Assembly: GCA_964016885.1 (NCBI GenBank)
Contig: OZ024744.1
Location: forward strand, 117,164,212 to 117,228,211
Source: Eledone cirrhosa
Taxonomy: Eukaryota > Mollusca > Cephalopoda > Octopoda > Eledonidae
Direction: 5' to 3'
DNA length: 64,000 bases
Shown here: positions 32,041-42,974 of the stretch, piece by piece
Numbering within the stretch: the first letter of the stretch is position 1
Layout: the number at the start of each line of letters is the position of its first letter
The notes under the pieces: model-generated
Seen by the model: only the letters and a program-made list of their open reading frames with translations
Databases searched by the model: none
Told to the model about the DNA's origin: nothing
Translations under genes and position numbers: made by a program

Positions 32041-32236
32041 ATCATCATCATTTTACGTCCGCTTTTCCCTGCTTGCAAGGGTGGGACGGGAACTGATTCT
32101 GGCTTGATTTCTACAGCTGGATGCCCTTCCTAACACCAACCTCATTTACAGTGAGTGCTGGCTGCTTTTTTGCCGTGGCACCTCCACGACCACTTTGCAG
32201 TGGAATGATATGGACCCCAGTCCCTATCATCTCATA
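32041..32236 (-). mobile_element. SINE, 3' half
   Basis: Reversed (GAT)n tail and 'acgtccgcttttccctgc', then 'ggatgcccttcctaacacca', and the body up to 'ccccagtccctatcatctca'. The tRNA-like head is absent. Same family as 9111-9469. Confidence 0.87.
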
Positions 32237-32244
32237 TATATTAA

Positions 32245-32390
32245 GGCAGAACACTGGAAGGTAATATCCGTAGAGGTAGAGCACTCAGTCCATGGGACGA
32301 GTTTGGTAGAAGTAGTGATACAACAGTTAGTTCACCATAGTGAACTAACTGTTGTGTTATTACTTCTAACTATATATATATATATACCAG
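32245..32390. mobile_element. Foldback element with a short hairpin
   Basis: Contains 'gtagaggtagagcactcagt' and 'gttagttcaccatagtgaac', ending in (TA)n. Segments of it recur, partly inverted, at 52160-52370. The inner hairpin pairs AGTTAGTTCAC with GTGAACTAACT around a few bases. Compared with the 52-kb copy its centre is deleted, including the hammerhead-like core. Confidence 0.7.
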
Positions 32391-32495
32391 GTGTTTTAAA
32401 CCCTTTTTTTTATCATATTCCTTATAAATATAGATATAATTTTATCATATATATATATGTTAATGTTGTTTTATTTTATATTATATTTTCTGTAG

Positions 32496-32620
32496 TTGTA
32501 AGCTGGGCAGATGAACCACAGATAGCAGTGCCAGTAAAACCAATGGACAAAGACAATGACCAGTCACCTAAACACCAGTTCAGTCCAGAAGTTGCCACAG
32601 ACTCCACAGAACCTCAGTCA
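32496..32620 (+). CDS. Internal exon of the same unidentified host gene
   Basis: Acceptor: T-rich tract ending CTGTAG at 32495. Probable donor: GTATTA at 32621, a weak match. The exon starts with the last two bases of a codon, which exactly complements the single base left by the exon at 6647-7071. The joined codon is GTT (Val). Motifs: SWADEPQIAVPVKP, then a hydrophilic, acidic, Ser/Pro-rich stretch. Across the join the sequence reads K-V-V-S-W, a fit to the RVxF-type docking pattern of protein phosphatase 1. I do not recognise the protein. The complex composition and splice signals argue for a real exon; the donor could lie elsewhere. Confidence 0.55.
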
Positions 32621-32621
32621 G

Positions 32622-33019
32622 TATTAATTTTATTTCTATCTCTTATGATTTCTTACTAAACCTTTCTTCTGCAATACTAAAGTATGATTTAATATGTTTA
32701 TATTTATCTAAAAATATTCCATTGAAATTATTTGAAAACCACAGGCAGTGTCTTTCTTCAGAAACATGATAATGAAATGGTTAAAGAGATTATATTGATC
32801 TAAACATCTTCCTAAACATAATGTAATGTACAAACCTTTGTTAAGTTATATTCCAAACACCAGATTTTCAAAATTATTTAAAAACCATAGACAATACTTT
32901 CATGAGAAATATTGAAATGAAAAGGTTAAAACACCATTCTGAATGTGACCATGTCAAGGTCATTTGGTTTAACTTTTTACCTTTGACAGGGATATTATTA
33001 CATTTCTAAGTTAACATAA
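32622..33019. other. Intron-like spacer
   Basis: Two diverged copies of a roughly 150-bp segment with 'gaaaaccacaggcagtgtctt' and 'aaaaaccatagacaatactt' (about 32730 and 32878) suggest an old duplication. No gene seen. Confidence 0.4.
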
Positions 33020-33560
33020 TGTCTTCTAAAGTCTGACACAAGCTCTGGGGATCTTCAGGTCAGTGCTTATCTCAGTTTCCATAGCAAAGAGTAACTGAGA
33101 GTACAAGACTTCCCTGGACAGGACACCAGTTCATTACTGGTTTTAATCTTCAGCTATTGCTGGTAGTTATTTTCAGCTGAGTATACTGGAACAAAATGAA
33201 ATGAAGTGCCTTGTTCAAGAACACAACCCTGTCTAACACCCTTATCACTAGGTCACCACATACCTCCACTGTAGTATACAGTTGTAATGTGAAATGAAGT
33301 GTTTTGTTCAAGAACACAACACACAACCCAGTCTAACACCCTTACCACTAGGCCACCACATACCTCCACTGTAGTATACAGTTGTAATGTGAAATGAAGT
33401 GTTTTGTTCAAGAACACAACACACAACCCAGTCTAACACCCTTACCACTAGGCCACCACATACCTCCACTGTAGTATACAGTTGTAATGTGAAATGAAGT
33501 GTTTTGTTCAAGAACACAACACACAACCCAGTCTAACATCCTTACCACTAGGTCACTCAA
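33020..33560 (-). repeat. SINE fragment with a 100-bp tandem expansion
   Basis: 33020-33240 resembles a molluscan SINE body ('cagctattgctggtag', 'cagctgagtatactgg', 'cttgttcaagaacacaa'). From about 33225 a 100-bp unit containing 'catacctccactgtagtat' repeats three times (33261, 33361, 33461) plus a partial fourth. The unit carries the reversed head of the SINE, so the array was built from it. Confidence 0.75.
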
Positions 33561-34035
33561 CTTCACAAGTTAACATAACAAATAAGAAGGTTCAATAGTC
33601 AATAGGTCAACAGACTTCCTGGCTATTTCATTAAATGCTAACAACAGGACTAACATATATCAATAAGAGAATTTCCTACATTTGGTCAAGGAAGTTTTTG
33701 ATTGTTTAATCTCCAACGAGTTGAGCAGGTTTTATCAAGCACAGCTTCCCTACAATATAAACTATAATAAAGTAAGGAATACGGGACTGCGTACGGTTTA
33801 TAATTTTTTTTATTCCATTAGTAAAATAAGTTTGATTACTTTGAATAAACAATGAATGAATATTATATAATTTATCTACTAAATTTTGTGGCTGTTGATT
33901 AAATATTTGTTATTGTTTATTTAAAGATTCACTTCTTTAAAATTTTCAAATGTCAACAGTTCCGGTTAGCGATCGCTTAAATAAATATTCCTGTATTTCT
34001 GTCACTAATTTTCTCCTAATACAGTTTATATAGAA
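33561..34035. other. AT-rich spacer
   Basis: No gene; holds the dispersed 'ttgaataaacaatgaatgaa' phrase shared with about 29430. Confidence 0.4.
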
Positions 34036-35390
34036 CTAGCAGTTTAGCCCGGCATTGCTCAGGTTTGTTCATTTGCTATGAAAAGTTACATACAGGTAAA
34101 CGTGGCTTGAAAGCGAATAAGCTTATCAATTAAGTGCATAAAGCAGTTGAACCGATTATTAAAAGTTACAAACCAATTAGCATTTTGGACAATCAATGAT
34201 GGGTTAAAATCTTCCAATAGCGAATTTAGCAGACCAAAGTTGCAAGATGGTGGCCCTGATGCCGCTGGGTGTCAGATCTGTCTGCCATGGGTGACCCTAC
34301 CAGGAAATAGTTTTCCAGACGGCATAGCTCCAACACCTTCAACACCTGTACCAACACCTATAGCACCTCTTTGTAGACGATATTGCGTGTCATCCTTGAG
34401 GAGTGTAAGCAAAAAGTCCATTCCTGTTCCCTACGCGGGAACAGGCAACATAAAGTTGGCCATGGGAGAAGCATGGCTCCCCCAAATGGATGCCCACCAC
34501 CGATAATGTTTGCCCTTGTAACTTGTTAATGGACATGGCAAAACATGGTCTCACTGGGAATTGGGATCGCCGGAAATCGAACGGGATATCTGACGCTGAG
34601 GGGAAAAGGTTTATCCTTGGCAGTGTATTCGGCAGAATTGCCAGAAGTACAACACTATGGGTGTTATCATATTCATATTTAACCAATTAAAGTCATAAAA
34701 AATAAATAATTTAAACATTCCAATTCATATGTCTATAGCATTAATCTGTTATATGAAGTGTTATTTTGTGGGTTGTTATTTGCAATAAGCCGATTGAAAA
34801 TGCCCCAGAAAAGTCGTATGTCAATACGGAATTCCAATGACTCCCCCAGCAGTTAAATTATAGAGAGGGGGGATAATCTATTATAGAGAGAGGGAAGAAT
34901 AATGGAGAGAGTAAAGCTAAGAAACTATAGGGAGGTGTGTAAAACAGTGTTGTCATATAGAGAGTGAAGAGCGACAGAGAGAGTAAAGCAGTTAAATTAT
35001 AGAGAGAGGGAATAATCTATTATAGAGAGAGGGAAGAGCGACGGAGAGAGCGTTATGGCTATGTTAGTTGTTGTATAAAATGATGTGTTGCTTAGTTTTC
35101 AAAGTTTATGTTGCGTTCCAGAACAAATTTTTGTCGCTGTTGGGTAGTAGAGAGAGGAAATAAGTGTGTAAAAGAGAGGGTTACAGCATGTATTTAGTTT
35201 TATCGATTTTTTTCATAGAAGCAGGACATTTTTTGCAAAGTTTATTACGCGTTGACCATCATTGGTAAATTTAGAGGACATTGGAAAAAAAATCATCAAA
35301 ATCATCAAAATCGGTAGAGAAATGTGGAAATGCATAAAAATCATACACAGACACAGACAGACATCTTCTGTTTTATATATATAGAGATAT
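34036..35390. mobile_element. Repeat containing a Helitron helicase remnant
   Basis: Opens with 'actagcagtttagcccggca' and closes near 'acagacagacatcttctg' and (TA)n. The opening phrase recurs at 38347. Inside, on the minus strand, lies a Helitron-type helicase C terminus. GA-rich imperfect repeats ('ttatagagagaggg') fill 34857-35060. The boundaries are a guess from the shared phrases. Confidence 0.5.
34358..34686 (-). pseudogene. Helitron PIF1-like helicase, C-terminal fragment
   Basis: Contains [19 protein letters not shown] (helicase motif V/VI region with the Lys-x-Gln-Gly-Gln signature), [20 protein letters not shown] (motif VI with the final Arg), and, after a 1-base shift near 34393, NIVYKEVL with a stop at 34358-34360. 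This ending is typical of Helitron-encoded PIF1-like helicases. The N-terminal and Rep parts are missing. Confidence 0.82.
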
Positions 35391-35640
35391 CATCTTTTTT
35401 TAATGTATCATGGATTACGTTACTGATTACATAAGACAGTGTAACACAGTCTTCGTTCAATTTTTGTGGATATTGTCAATTACGATTTTATTTGATGTAT
35501 CATATCTACATGTATATAAACTTGCATATAATATCAATATACACACTACACATGCTAGCACTACACATGCTACCCAAAGGGTAGTTTTCTGCTAGTCATA
35601 ATAATGAACTTCTGACAGCTTCAATGTTTTTACTAAATCA
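35391..35640. other. AT-rich spacer
   Basis: No gene recognised. A short duplication 'cacatgctagcactacaca' lies near 35550. Confidence 0.35.
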
Positions 35641-35649
35641 TCATTTTTT

Positions 35650-36950
35650 ACTAAATCTTCCTCTACTGTAGCTGTAGCTACCTTCCACTGGGAACTCCTG
35701 ACACTTCTTCACCCAACACTCATCATCCATACACATCACATGTCTATACCAGTACAGTCTTCACTCACTACCCAAGTCTTCCTCTACTGTAGCTACCTTT
35801 TACTGGGAACTCCTGACACTACTTCACCCAACAATCACCATCCATACACATCACATGTCTATACCAGTGCATTCTTCTCTCTCTACCCTGGTCTTCCTCT
35901 ACTGTAGCTACCTTCCACTGGGAGCTCCTGACACTTCTTCACCCAACAATCACCATCTATACACATCACATGTCTATACCAGTGCAGTCTTCTCTCTCTA
36001 CTCAGGTCTTCCTCTACTGTAGCTACCTTCCACTGGGAACTCCTGACACTTCTTCACCCAACACTCATCATCCATACACATCACATGTCTATACCAGTAC
36101 AGTCTTCACTCACTACCCAAGTCTTCCTCTACTGTAGCTACCTTTTACTGGGAACTCCTGACACTACTTCACCCAACAATCACCATCCATACACATCACA
36201 TGTCTATACCAGTGCAGTCTTCTCTCTCTAACCAGGTCTTCCTCTACTGTAGCTACCTTCCACTGGGAGCTCCTGACACTTCTTCACCCAACAATCATTA
36301 TCTATACACATCACATGTCTATACCAGTGCAGTCTTCTCTCTCTAACCAGGTCTTCCTCTACTGTAGCTACCTTCCACTGGGAACTCCTGACACTTCTTC
36401 ACCCCACAATCATCATCTATACACATCACATGTCTATACCAGTGCAGTCTTCTCTCTCTCCCCAGGTCTTCCTCTACTGTAGCTACCTTCCACTGGGAAT
36501 TCCTGACACATCTTCACCCAACAATCATCATCTATAAAGATCACATGTCTATACCAGTGCAGTCTTCTCTCTCTACCCCGGTGTGCCTCTACTGTAGCTA
36601 CCTTCCACTGGGAACTCCTGACACGTCTTCACCCAACAATCACCATCCATACACATCAGATGTCTATACCAGTGGTGCAGTATTCTCTCTCTCCCCAGGT
36701 CTTCCTCTACTGTAGCTACCTTCCACTGGGAACTCCTGACACATCTTCACCCAACAATCATCATCCATACACATCACATGTCTATACCAGTGCAGTCTTC
36801 TCTCTCTCCCCAGGTCTTCCTCTACTGTAGCTACCTTCCACTGGGAACTCCTGACACCTCTTCACCCAACAATCACCATCTATACACATCACATGTATAT
36901 ACCAGTGCAGTCTTCTGTATCAACCCAGGTCTTCCTCTACTGCAACTTCC
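35650..36950 (-). repeat. Minisatellite, 115-bp unit, about 11 copies, derived from LINE A
   Basis: Unit starts ('gtcttcctctactgtagc') at 35776, 35891, 36006 and 36121 are exactly 115 bases apart, and copies continue to about 36950. The unit reads as the reverse of the LINE A C-terminal coding region: compare 'gcatcacatgtccata' near 40874 and the preceding 'cttctactggtatttcttgg'. One LINE fragment has therefore been amplified in tandem. Confidence 0.88.
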
Positions 36951-37070
36951 TTCCCCTTTGATCTGAAAGTACAGAGGGCTGAAATAAATACCACAAGGCA
37001 GTCAACCTAACACTCTAATATCATTTATTGTCTTATCTTGAATTGATCATAAAAGATATCTGATGGAATG
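36951..37070. other. Unique-looking spacer
   Basis: About 120 bases without a recognisable feature. Confidence 0.3.
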
Positions 37071-37574
37071 TTACAACCCCCCCCCCCCCCACACACACAC
37101 ACACTTCTGTCTCTACCTCCCCCCTCCCCCCTATATCACTGTTGCTGTCTCAGGTTTCTTTTCACCTGGTGAAGTGATGGCAGGAATTGTGATGGTGGTG
37201 GTGGTGGTGGTTGTGATGATTGGAAAGTGGGGTGATGTGATAACAATTGTGCCATTACATCATAGAATGTCTGGGGACCCTCCTACACACCTATATATAT
37301 ATATTGTGAGAGTAGTATTTTAGGTGGGGTGCAAAGATAGGTGAGGCGATGTGTGGGTGGTAAGGGGAGGTAACTCCACCCCCCACCCCCCGCCACACAC
37401 ACACATACACGCGATAATCATAGATAAATAAATATATTCCTACTTCTTAACTTCCTTCCTGATATACGATCTACTGATTCTACTATTTGATAATAAATAT
37501 GTATGATTCACTCATATACATACACACACACAAACACATATATATATATACACTCACATACATGCATATACACG

Positions 37575-37615
<41 letters not shown>

Positions 37616-37990
37616 CCCATGCTAGCATGGAAGAACGGACGTAAAACGGTGATGATGATGATGATAATGATTCTCACATACATGCACACACACACACATA
37701 TATACATATATATATATATACTCACATACATACATGTTCATATACATGCATACACACACATATACTACATATATATATATATACACTCATATATATATAT
37801 ATGTATATACACATATATACAGATATACATACACACACACATATATATATACACACACATATACGTACATACATACACAAACCTACACACATGCATATAT
37901 ATGTACTCACAAACACACACATATACACAATTACACTGACATATATATGTACTCACACACACATACACACACAATTACACATACTTCAAT
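37071..37990. repeat. Microsatellite block (C-, CA-, TA-rich)
   Basis: C runs, (CA)n and long (TA)n with 'cacacacatatatat' motifs. A short SINE/LINE tail piece ('ggaagaacggacgtaaaacg' and (GAT)n) sits at 37628-37670. Confidence 0.85.
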
Positions 37991-38035
37991 CATCTTTTTT
38001 TTTTTACCCTTGAAATTATTCTTTATGAAGTTGAT

Positions 38036-38148
38036 TGTAGTAGCAGTAGTAGTAGTAGTAGTAGTAGTGGTGATGGTGGTGGTATTGGTGGTATTGTTAG
38101 TAGTATTAGTAGTAGTAGTGGTGGTGGTGGTGGTGGTAGTGGTAGTGC
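38036..38148. repeat. (GTA)n/(GTG)n trinucleotide repeat
   Basis: TAG/TGG triplet repeats; the Val-rich open frame is spurious. Confidence 0.9.
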
Positions 38149-38629
38149 TTCAGAGGAGAACTTCGATGTGCAAATCTCATGGTTTTTCATAACTGAAGGG
38201 TGTCTTTACCCCTTATATAAGTCAAAAGTAAAGATATATATATATATATATAGAGAGAGAGAACCATATATCGTAGAAAATACAGTATGTTGTATATATA
38301 CTAAATACATATTTCAGATTCTTCTCTGTAATATGTATTTAGTATATACTAGCATTAAAGCCCGGCGTTGCTCAGGGTCATTAAGTTACCAAAGTTAGGT
38401 TGCACCACCCATTTTATGGCATCACTTTTTTGTCTGCCAGGCACTGGGTGAATGAATTGCAGACCTGGAAGCATGAGATGCGCCAGCAGTGACAATTGTA
38501 GTTTCGCCTATGGATATTATCTCTGTGCAAAAAAGTGTTGAAATTTATTGTTTCACAGTACTTGCGCAACACGCGCGTAGACGATGCCAGCGAACAACAG
38601 AGCTGCGATGGAGTTGTTCTGCATGGTTG

Positions 38630-39093
38630 TCTGTGTGTTTTCTAAATTTAAGACAGTAGGGAGGGTTGTGATATGAGGGAGAGTTAGCTGTTGTTTCTAG
38701 CAGGTTTAGTGACCTCATAGAGGATATGTGTTTTCTAAATTTAAGACAGTAGGGAGTGGTGTGATATGGGAGAGAGTTAGCTGCTGTTTCTAGCAGGTTT
38801 AGTGACCTCATAGAAGATATGTTTTCTAAATTTAAGACAGTAGGGAAGGGTGTGATATGGGGGAGAGTTAGCTGCTGTTTCTAGCAGGTTTAGTGACCTC
38901 ATAGAAGATATGTTTTCTAAATTTAAGACAGTAGGGAGGGGTGTGATATGGGGGAGAGTTAGCTGCTGTTTCTAGCAGGTTTAGTGACCTCATAGAAGAT
39001 ATGTTTTCTAAATTTAAGACAGTAGGGAGGGGTGTGATATGGGGGAGAGTTAGCTGCTGTTTCTAGTAGGTTTAGTGACCTCATAGAGGATAT
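38630..39093. repeat. Tandem repeat, 91-93 bp unit, about 5 copies
   Basis: Units with 'ttctaaatttaagacagtag' and 'agtgacctcatagaagatat'; the latter phrase occurs at 38709, 38802, 38893, 38984 and 39075. Confidence 0.9.
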
Positions 39094-39305
39094 TATTGTT
39101 TATCATTATCTATAAAAGGCAGATTGTTGTTGTTGTCGTGTGTGTACACATGTTCCATGTTTATACATTTGCACAATTTCAAACCGATTCGACTCAAAGT
39201 CTGTAAGAATCCACGTTTGTTGAGAGGTTTTAAAAAAGATTTATCGTTTGTTGTTGAATAAATGTACCTGTTGCTTTTGAATAATTGTTGTTTCGTATGA
39301 AATGT

Positions 39306-39365
39306 AATAATTGTTTCTACTTTTTTGGCACAAGGCCAGCAATTACCCAGTACATTACTGGTAGT
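39306..39365 (-). mobile_element. SINE 3' fragment, second family
   Basis: 'taattgtttctacttttttg' and 'cacaaggccagcaattaccc' match the end of the SINE at 28025. Confidence 0.7.
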
Positions 39366-39426
39366 TATGTAATAAAAAACGTTCTCTCTCTCTCTCCCTC
39401 TCACTCTCTTCTCTCTCTCTCTTCGG

Positions 39427-39720
39427 CAATCACGCACGCTGTTTAATTGCTTTAAATGTTTTTTTATCATTTGAAGTTAGTGTAAGAAAGGAAGTTAATG
39501 AATAGTCGTGTATTTGTGGTTATAAATCCTGCACGTTGTTTAATTGCTTTAAATTTTTTTTGATAAATTTATGTGAGTGTGTGTTTGTATGTGTTTGTAA
39601 ATAAATCATTAAGTTTGAAGCAACTAAAAGTTAGTGTGGTTATAAATCACGCATGTTGTTTAATTGCTTTAAATGTTTTTTTATCATTTGAAGTGAGTGT
39701 GTGTTTGTATGCGTTTGGAA
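39427..39720. repeat. Three diverged repeats of about 110 bp
   Basis: The phrase 'gtttaattgctttaaat' recurs at about 39440, 39538 and 39658, each followed by a T run and an 'agtgtgtgtttgtatg'-like segment in the later two. Confidence 0.6.
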
Positions 39721-40257
39721 ATAAATCAGTAAGTTTGAAGTATAAAAGAGAAAGTAGCAAAATGTGTGGGTTGTAGATAGAGGGAAGCAGATGATATGAG
39801 AGAGTAAAACGGACAGTATCACCATCAAGCTTGGAAAGAGAAAGTAGCATAAAGTATGAAGTTGTATAGATTTTGAATGGTAATGGAAAGAGTTTAGCAG
39901 TTTAAATGAGAGAAAAATCGTAAAATATTGAGTTTTATCTATTTTTTGCGTAATTGTGGGTGAAATTGAAAAAATGATATGTGCCAAGATGCAATCGAAG
40001 CTATTTCGAATACTGAATTGTAAATTTCAATTGAAGAAATTCTATATCGTAGATTTCTATAACAAATGAGCATGTCCATACACTGAGCTTTATAGATTAT
40101 GATGATACAACATACTGTATTTTCTACGATATATGCTTCTTTCTCTCTCTATATATATATATCTTTACTTTTGACTTATTATTGCTCTGGATAAAGTCTA
40201 TTGAGCTTGTTTATTGAGAAGCACATAATTCTAACATTTAATATGTTATATATCTAT

Positions 40258-40637
40258 ATCATCATCATCATTATCACCGTTTTACGTCCGGTAGCATGGG
40301 TTAGAAGGGTTGTCTTGCTGTGGGCAGTGTTCGGTGGGCTGACCTTCTCTTGTTCATACGGCAACTGATTCTGACTTGATTTCTACAGCTGGATGCCCTT
40401 CCTAACACCAACCTCATTTACAGTGAGTGCTGGGTGCTTTTTTGCCGCGGCACCGCCACGACCACTTTGCAGTGGAATGATAGGGACCCCAGTCCTATCA
40501 TCTCATTTCTACAGCTGAGTAAACTGGAGCAATGTGAAATAAAGTGTCTTGCTCAAGGAATCAACACATCACCCGGTCTGAGAATTGAACTCGCATCCTT
40601 TCGATTGCAAGCCCAATGCTCTAACCACTAAGCCATA
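40258..40637 (-). mobile_element. Full-length SINE with a chimeric tail
   Basis: The reversed tRNA-like head ends at 40637 ('gctctaaccactaagccata'), and the B box complement is at about 40585-40600. The body and the 'ggatgcccttcctaacacca' module match 9111-9469. The 3' end differs from that copy: 'ttttacgtccggtagcatgg' and 'gtgttcggtgggctgacc' replace the usual tail, so it belongs to a different tail subfamily. Confidence 0.85.
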
Positions 40638-40656
40638 TATATATATCATCATCATT

Positions 40657-42363
40657 TTACATCCGCTTTTCCCTGCTTGCAAGGGTTGGATGGGTCCTAT
40701 TCAGCACAGCATCTCTCCACTTGACACGGTCCTTCGTCATCTCCTCGGTGAGTTTCAGCGATGTGAGGTCTACTCTCACCACCACCGCCCATTTTTTTTG
40801 TGGTCTACCTTTACTGCGTCTTCCTTCTACTGGTATTTCTTGGCATTTCTTTACCCAGTGGTCATTCTCCATGCGCATCACATGTCCATACTATCTCAGT
40901 CTTCTCTCCCGCACACCACAACTTATCCCTCTTATACCCAGTTTCTTTCTCAACTCGTCTATGCTTGGTTGATCACGTACATTGACATTGTACATCCAAT
41001 GGAGCACGCTTGCTTCATTTCTCTCCAGCCATCGCATATCCTCTGCAGTTGCTGCCCATGTCTCACTACCATGCAGCATCGCGCATCTCACACAGGCATC
41101 ATATAACCGTCCTTTTGTAGGCAGGAAGAAACCCTTCTTCGTCAGCAGAGGAAGCAGCTCCCTAAACTTCTTTCAACCCATCCTTATTCTAGATACTATG
41201 GCCTCGGAACACCCCTCTCCCATGCTAATCTGATCACCTAGGTACCGGAAGTTATCAACCCCTTCTATAGAACCCACCTGCATTGGGAAAATGTGTCTAT
41301 GACTGCGACTTCTACTGCCAACTTTCCCTGTACATCTACTGCATACATAGTTTTCCCTACCTGTTAGTTTGCCTACTATCCCACTGCATCTCTTATGTAC
41401 CCAAGTTCTGGATTGCGTACATTTTATGGAATTTATGCCAGTTCCTTTCCTACATATCAAACATGGCCATTTCTCTGATGGAATCAGAGTATTGTCCTCT
41501 CTTCTACTTATCAACACTTTTGTCTTTGCTAGGGTCACTCTCAGTCCTCTTGATTCCAACTGCTGTTTCCATAGCCAGAATTTATTCTCTAGCTCCTCTA
41601 CTGATTCTGTTATAAGTACCAGATTGTCAGCATGGAGAAGTTCCCAGGGACAGCCAGTCTTAAACTCCTCTGTTATGGCTTGGAGGACTATAATGAACAA
41701 GAGCAGGCTGAGGACCGAACCCTGATGTACACCTACTTGTATCTGGAATTCCCCACTAAACTCCATACCTACTCTCACTTTACTGACAAAGGCCTTATTT
41801 ACCCTATCAAAGGCCTTCTCAAGGTCAACAAAAGCTAAGGATAGGGGCTTATTTTTCTCTTGAAGTTGCCTCACTAAGAAGAGGGCATCTGTTGTACTTT
41901 TCCGAGGCACAAAACCAAATGGCATCTCATCTAATTTGACCCTTTCTCTAATCAGTTGCGCTAATATTCTCTCTGCCACTTTCATAATCTGATCCATCAG
42001 CTTTATGCCTCTATAATTATTCCTCTTTAGAGCACCCCCTTTACCTTTGTAACAATTTATGAGAATACTGCTGCACCAGTCTTTGGGTATGACACCATCA
42101 TATATAGCCTGATTGATGATGCATGCAAGCAGTTTAGTGTCTACTTCTCCTGAAGCCTTCAGCATCTCAGCAACTATCCCCGATGGTCCAGCAGCCTTAC
42201 CATTCTTCATTTCCTTAATTGCCTCTTGTACCCTATATTTGTCAATCTCAATAGCTGGTCCCTTTGTCAGGACTACTGGGGGTAATTTCTCTCTCTCCCA
42301 TTCATTCTCCACATTCATCAGTCTCTCATAATGACATTTCCAGGCCTTCCTTTTTTTGATCAT
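40657..42363 (-). pseudogene. LINE A RT, PHD-like finger and C-terminal domain, copy 2
   Basis: The frame 41173-42363 (396 codons) has MKNGKAAGPSGIVAEML, NYRGIKLMDQIMKV, FVPRKSTTDALF and FVDLEKAFDRV, then an in-frame deletion of about 28 residues compared with copy 1, then VHQGSVLS. The catalytic YADD has become HADN, so polymerase activity is lost. The PHD-like finger (CLICRKGTGINSIKCTQ, then HKRC and CSRC) follows. Frames 40891-41091 and 40657-40881 carry MLHGSETWA and the last domain, split by a TGG-to-TAG change in the RRLRWYGHVM motif. Confidence 0.86.
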
Positions 42364-42757
42364 TCATGACACTAAGTACGCCGGCATCATTCCGGACACA
42401 TTTATCTCCCACAACATCCTCATTTGCACTGACACACTGCCTTGCAATGCAGATCACCGCACGTCTCTGATCTTCCCATCGCAGAACATTGGCAAACCTC
42501 CTACTCTCAGCCTCCCTGCGTGCTAAGTACACCTAACGTCTAGCTTCTCTCTTAGTGGCTGTATATCCTTCTCTACTCCCACCATTTTTCAAAGCATTCC
42601 ATGCTAGTCTTTTGTCTCTAATGGCCCTATCTACTGTGCTGTTCCACCACCAGGTCACTTTCTGTCTAGTTGAAGCTCTGCCCCAACCACAAGTTTCTTC
42701 AGTAGCCTGCAGTAAGTTGTCACACAAGAAATTCCAGTTATCATCTATGTCATACAC
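42326..42757 (-). pseudogene. LINE A linker, copy 2
   Basis: Frames 42533-42757 (LLQATEETCGWGRAS, WWNSTVDRAIRDKRLAW) and 42326-42532 (YLARREAESRRFANVLRWEDQ) cover the basic linker between endonuclease and RT. They match 3870-4330 in copy 1. A stop separates the two frames at 42533. Confidence 0.8.
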
Positions 42758-42974
42758 TCTAAATCGTCTTCTTTTTCGTCATACACGTCTCGAAGGGCTT
42801 TCCTAAATTTATATTTTAATGAAAGATCTTTTAGCTTCCAGACCTTTCTTTTCCACACTTTCCTGATGTCTCATTTTGTCTCTTGCTTATTGAGATGTCA
42901 CTAACGACTAACCTATGCTCTGGGGTATATTCTTCCCCGGGGTATGCCTTAGTATTTGACACCATCTGTCTGTC

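Larger units (their letters stand above)
38217..40182. mobile_element. 2-kb unit bounded by long inverted repeats
   Basis: The left end (38217-38294) and right end (40104-40182) are near-perfect reverse complements of about 78 bases: 'ataagtcaaaagtaaagat', a (TA)n(GA)n stretch, then 'atatatcgtagaaaatacag' and 'tatgttgtat'. The interior has no transposase. It holds the Helitron-like opening phrase (38347), a 91-bp tandem repeat (38630-39093), a SINE fragment (39306-39365) and three copies of a 'gtttaattgctttaaat' motif. It may be a non-autonomous DNA transposon or two foldback copies flanking unrelated DNA. Confidence 0.6.

Noticed and set aside
34147..34506. 119-codon plus-strand frame
   Set aside because: It overlaps the Helitron helicase coding strand in reverse, and its sequence has no recognisable motif.
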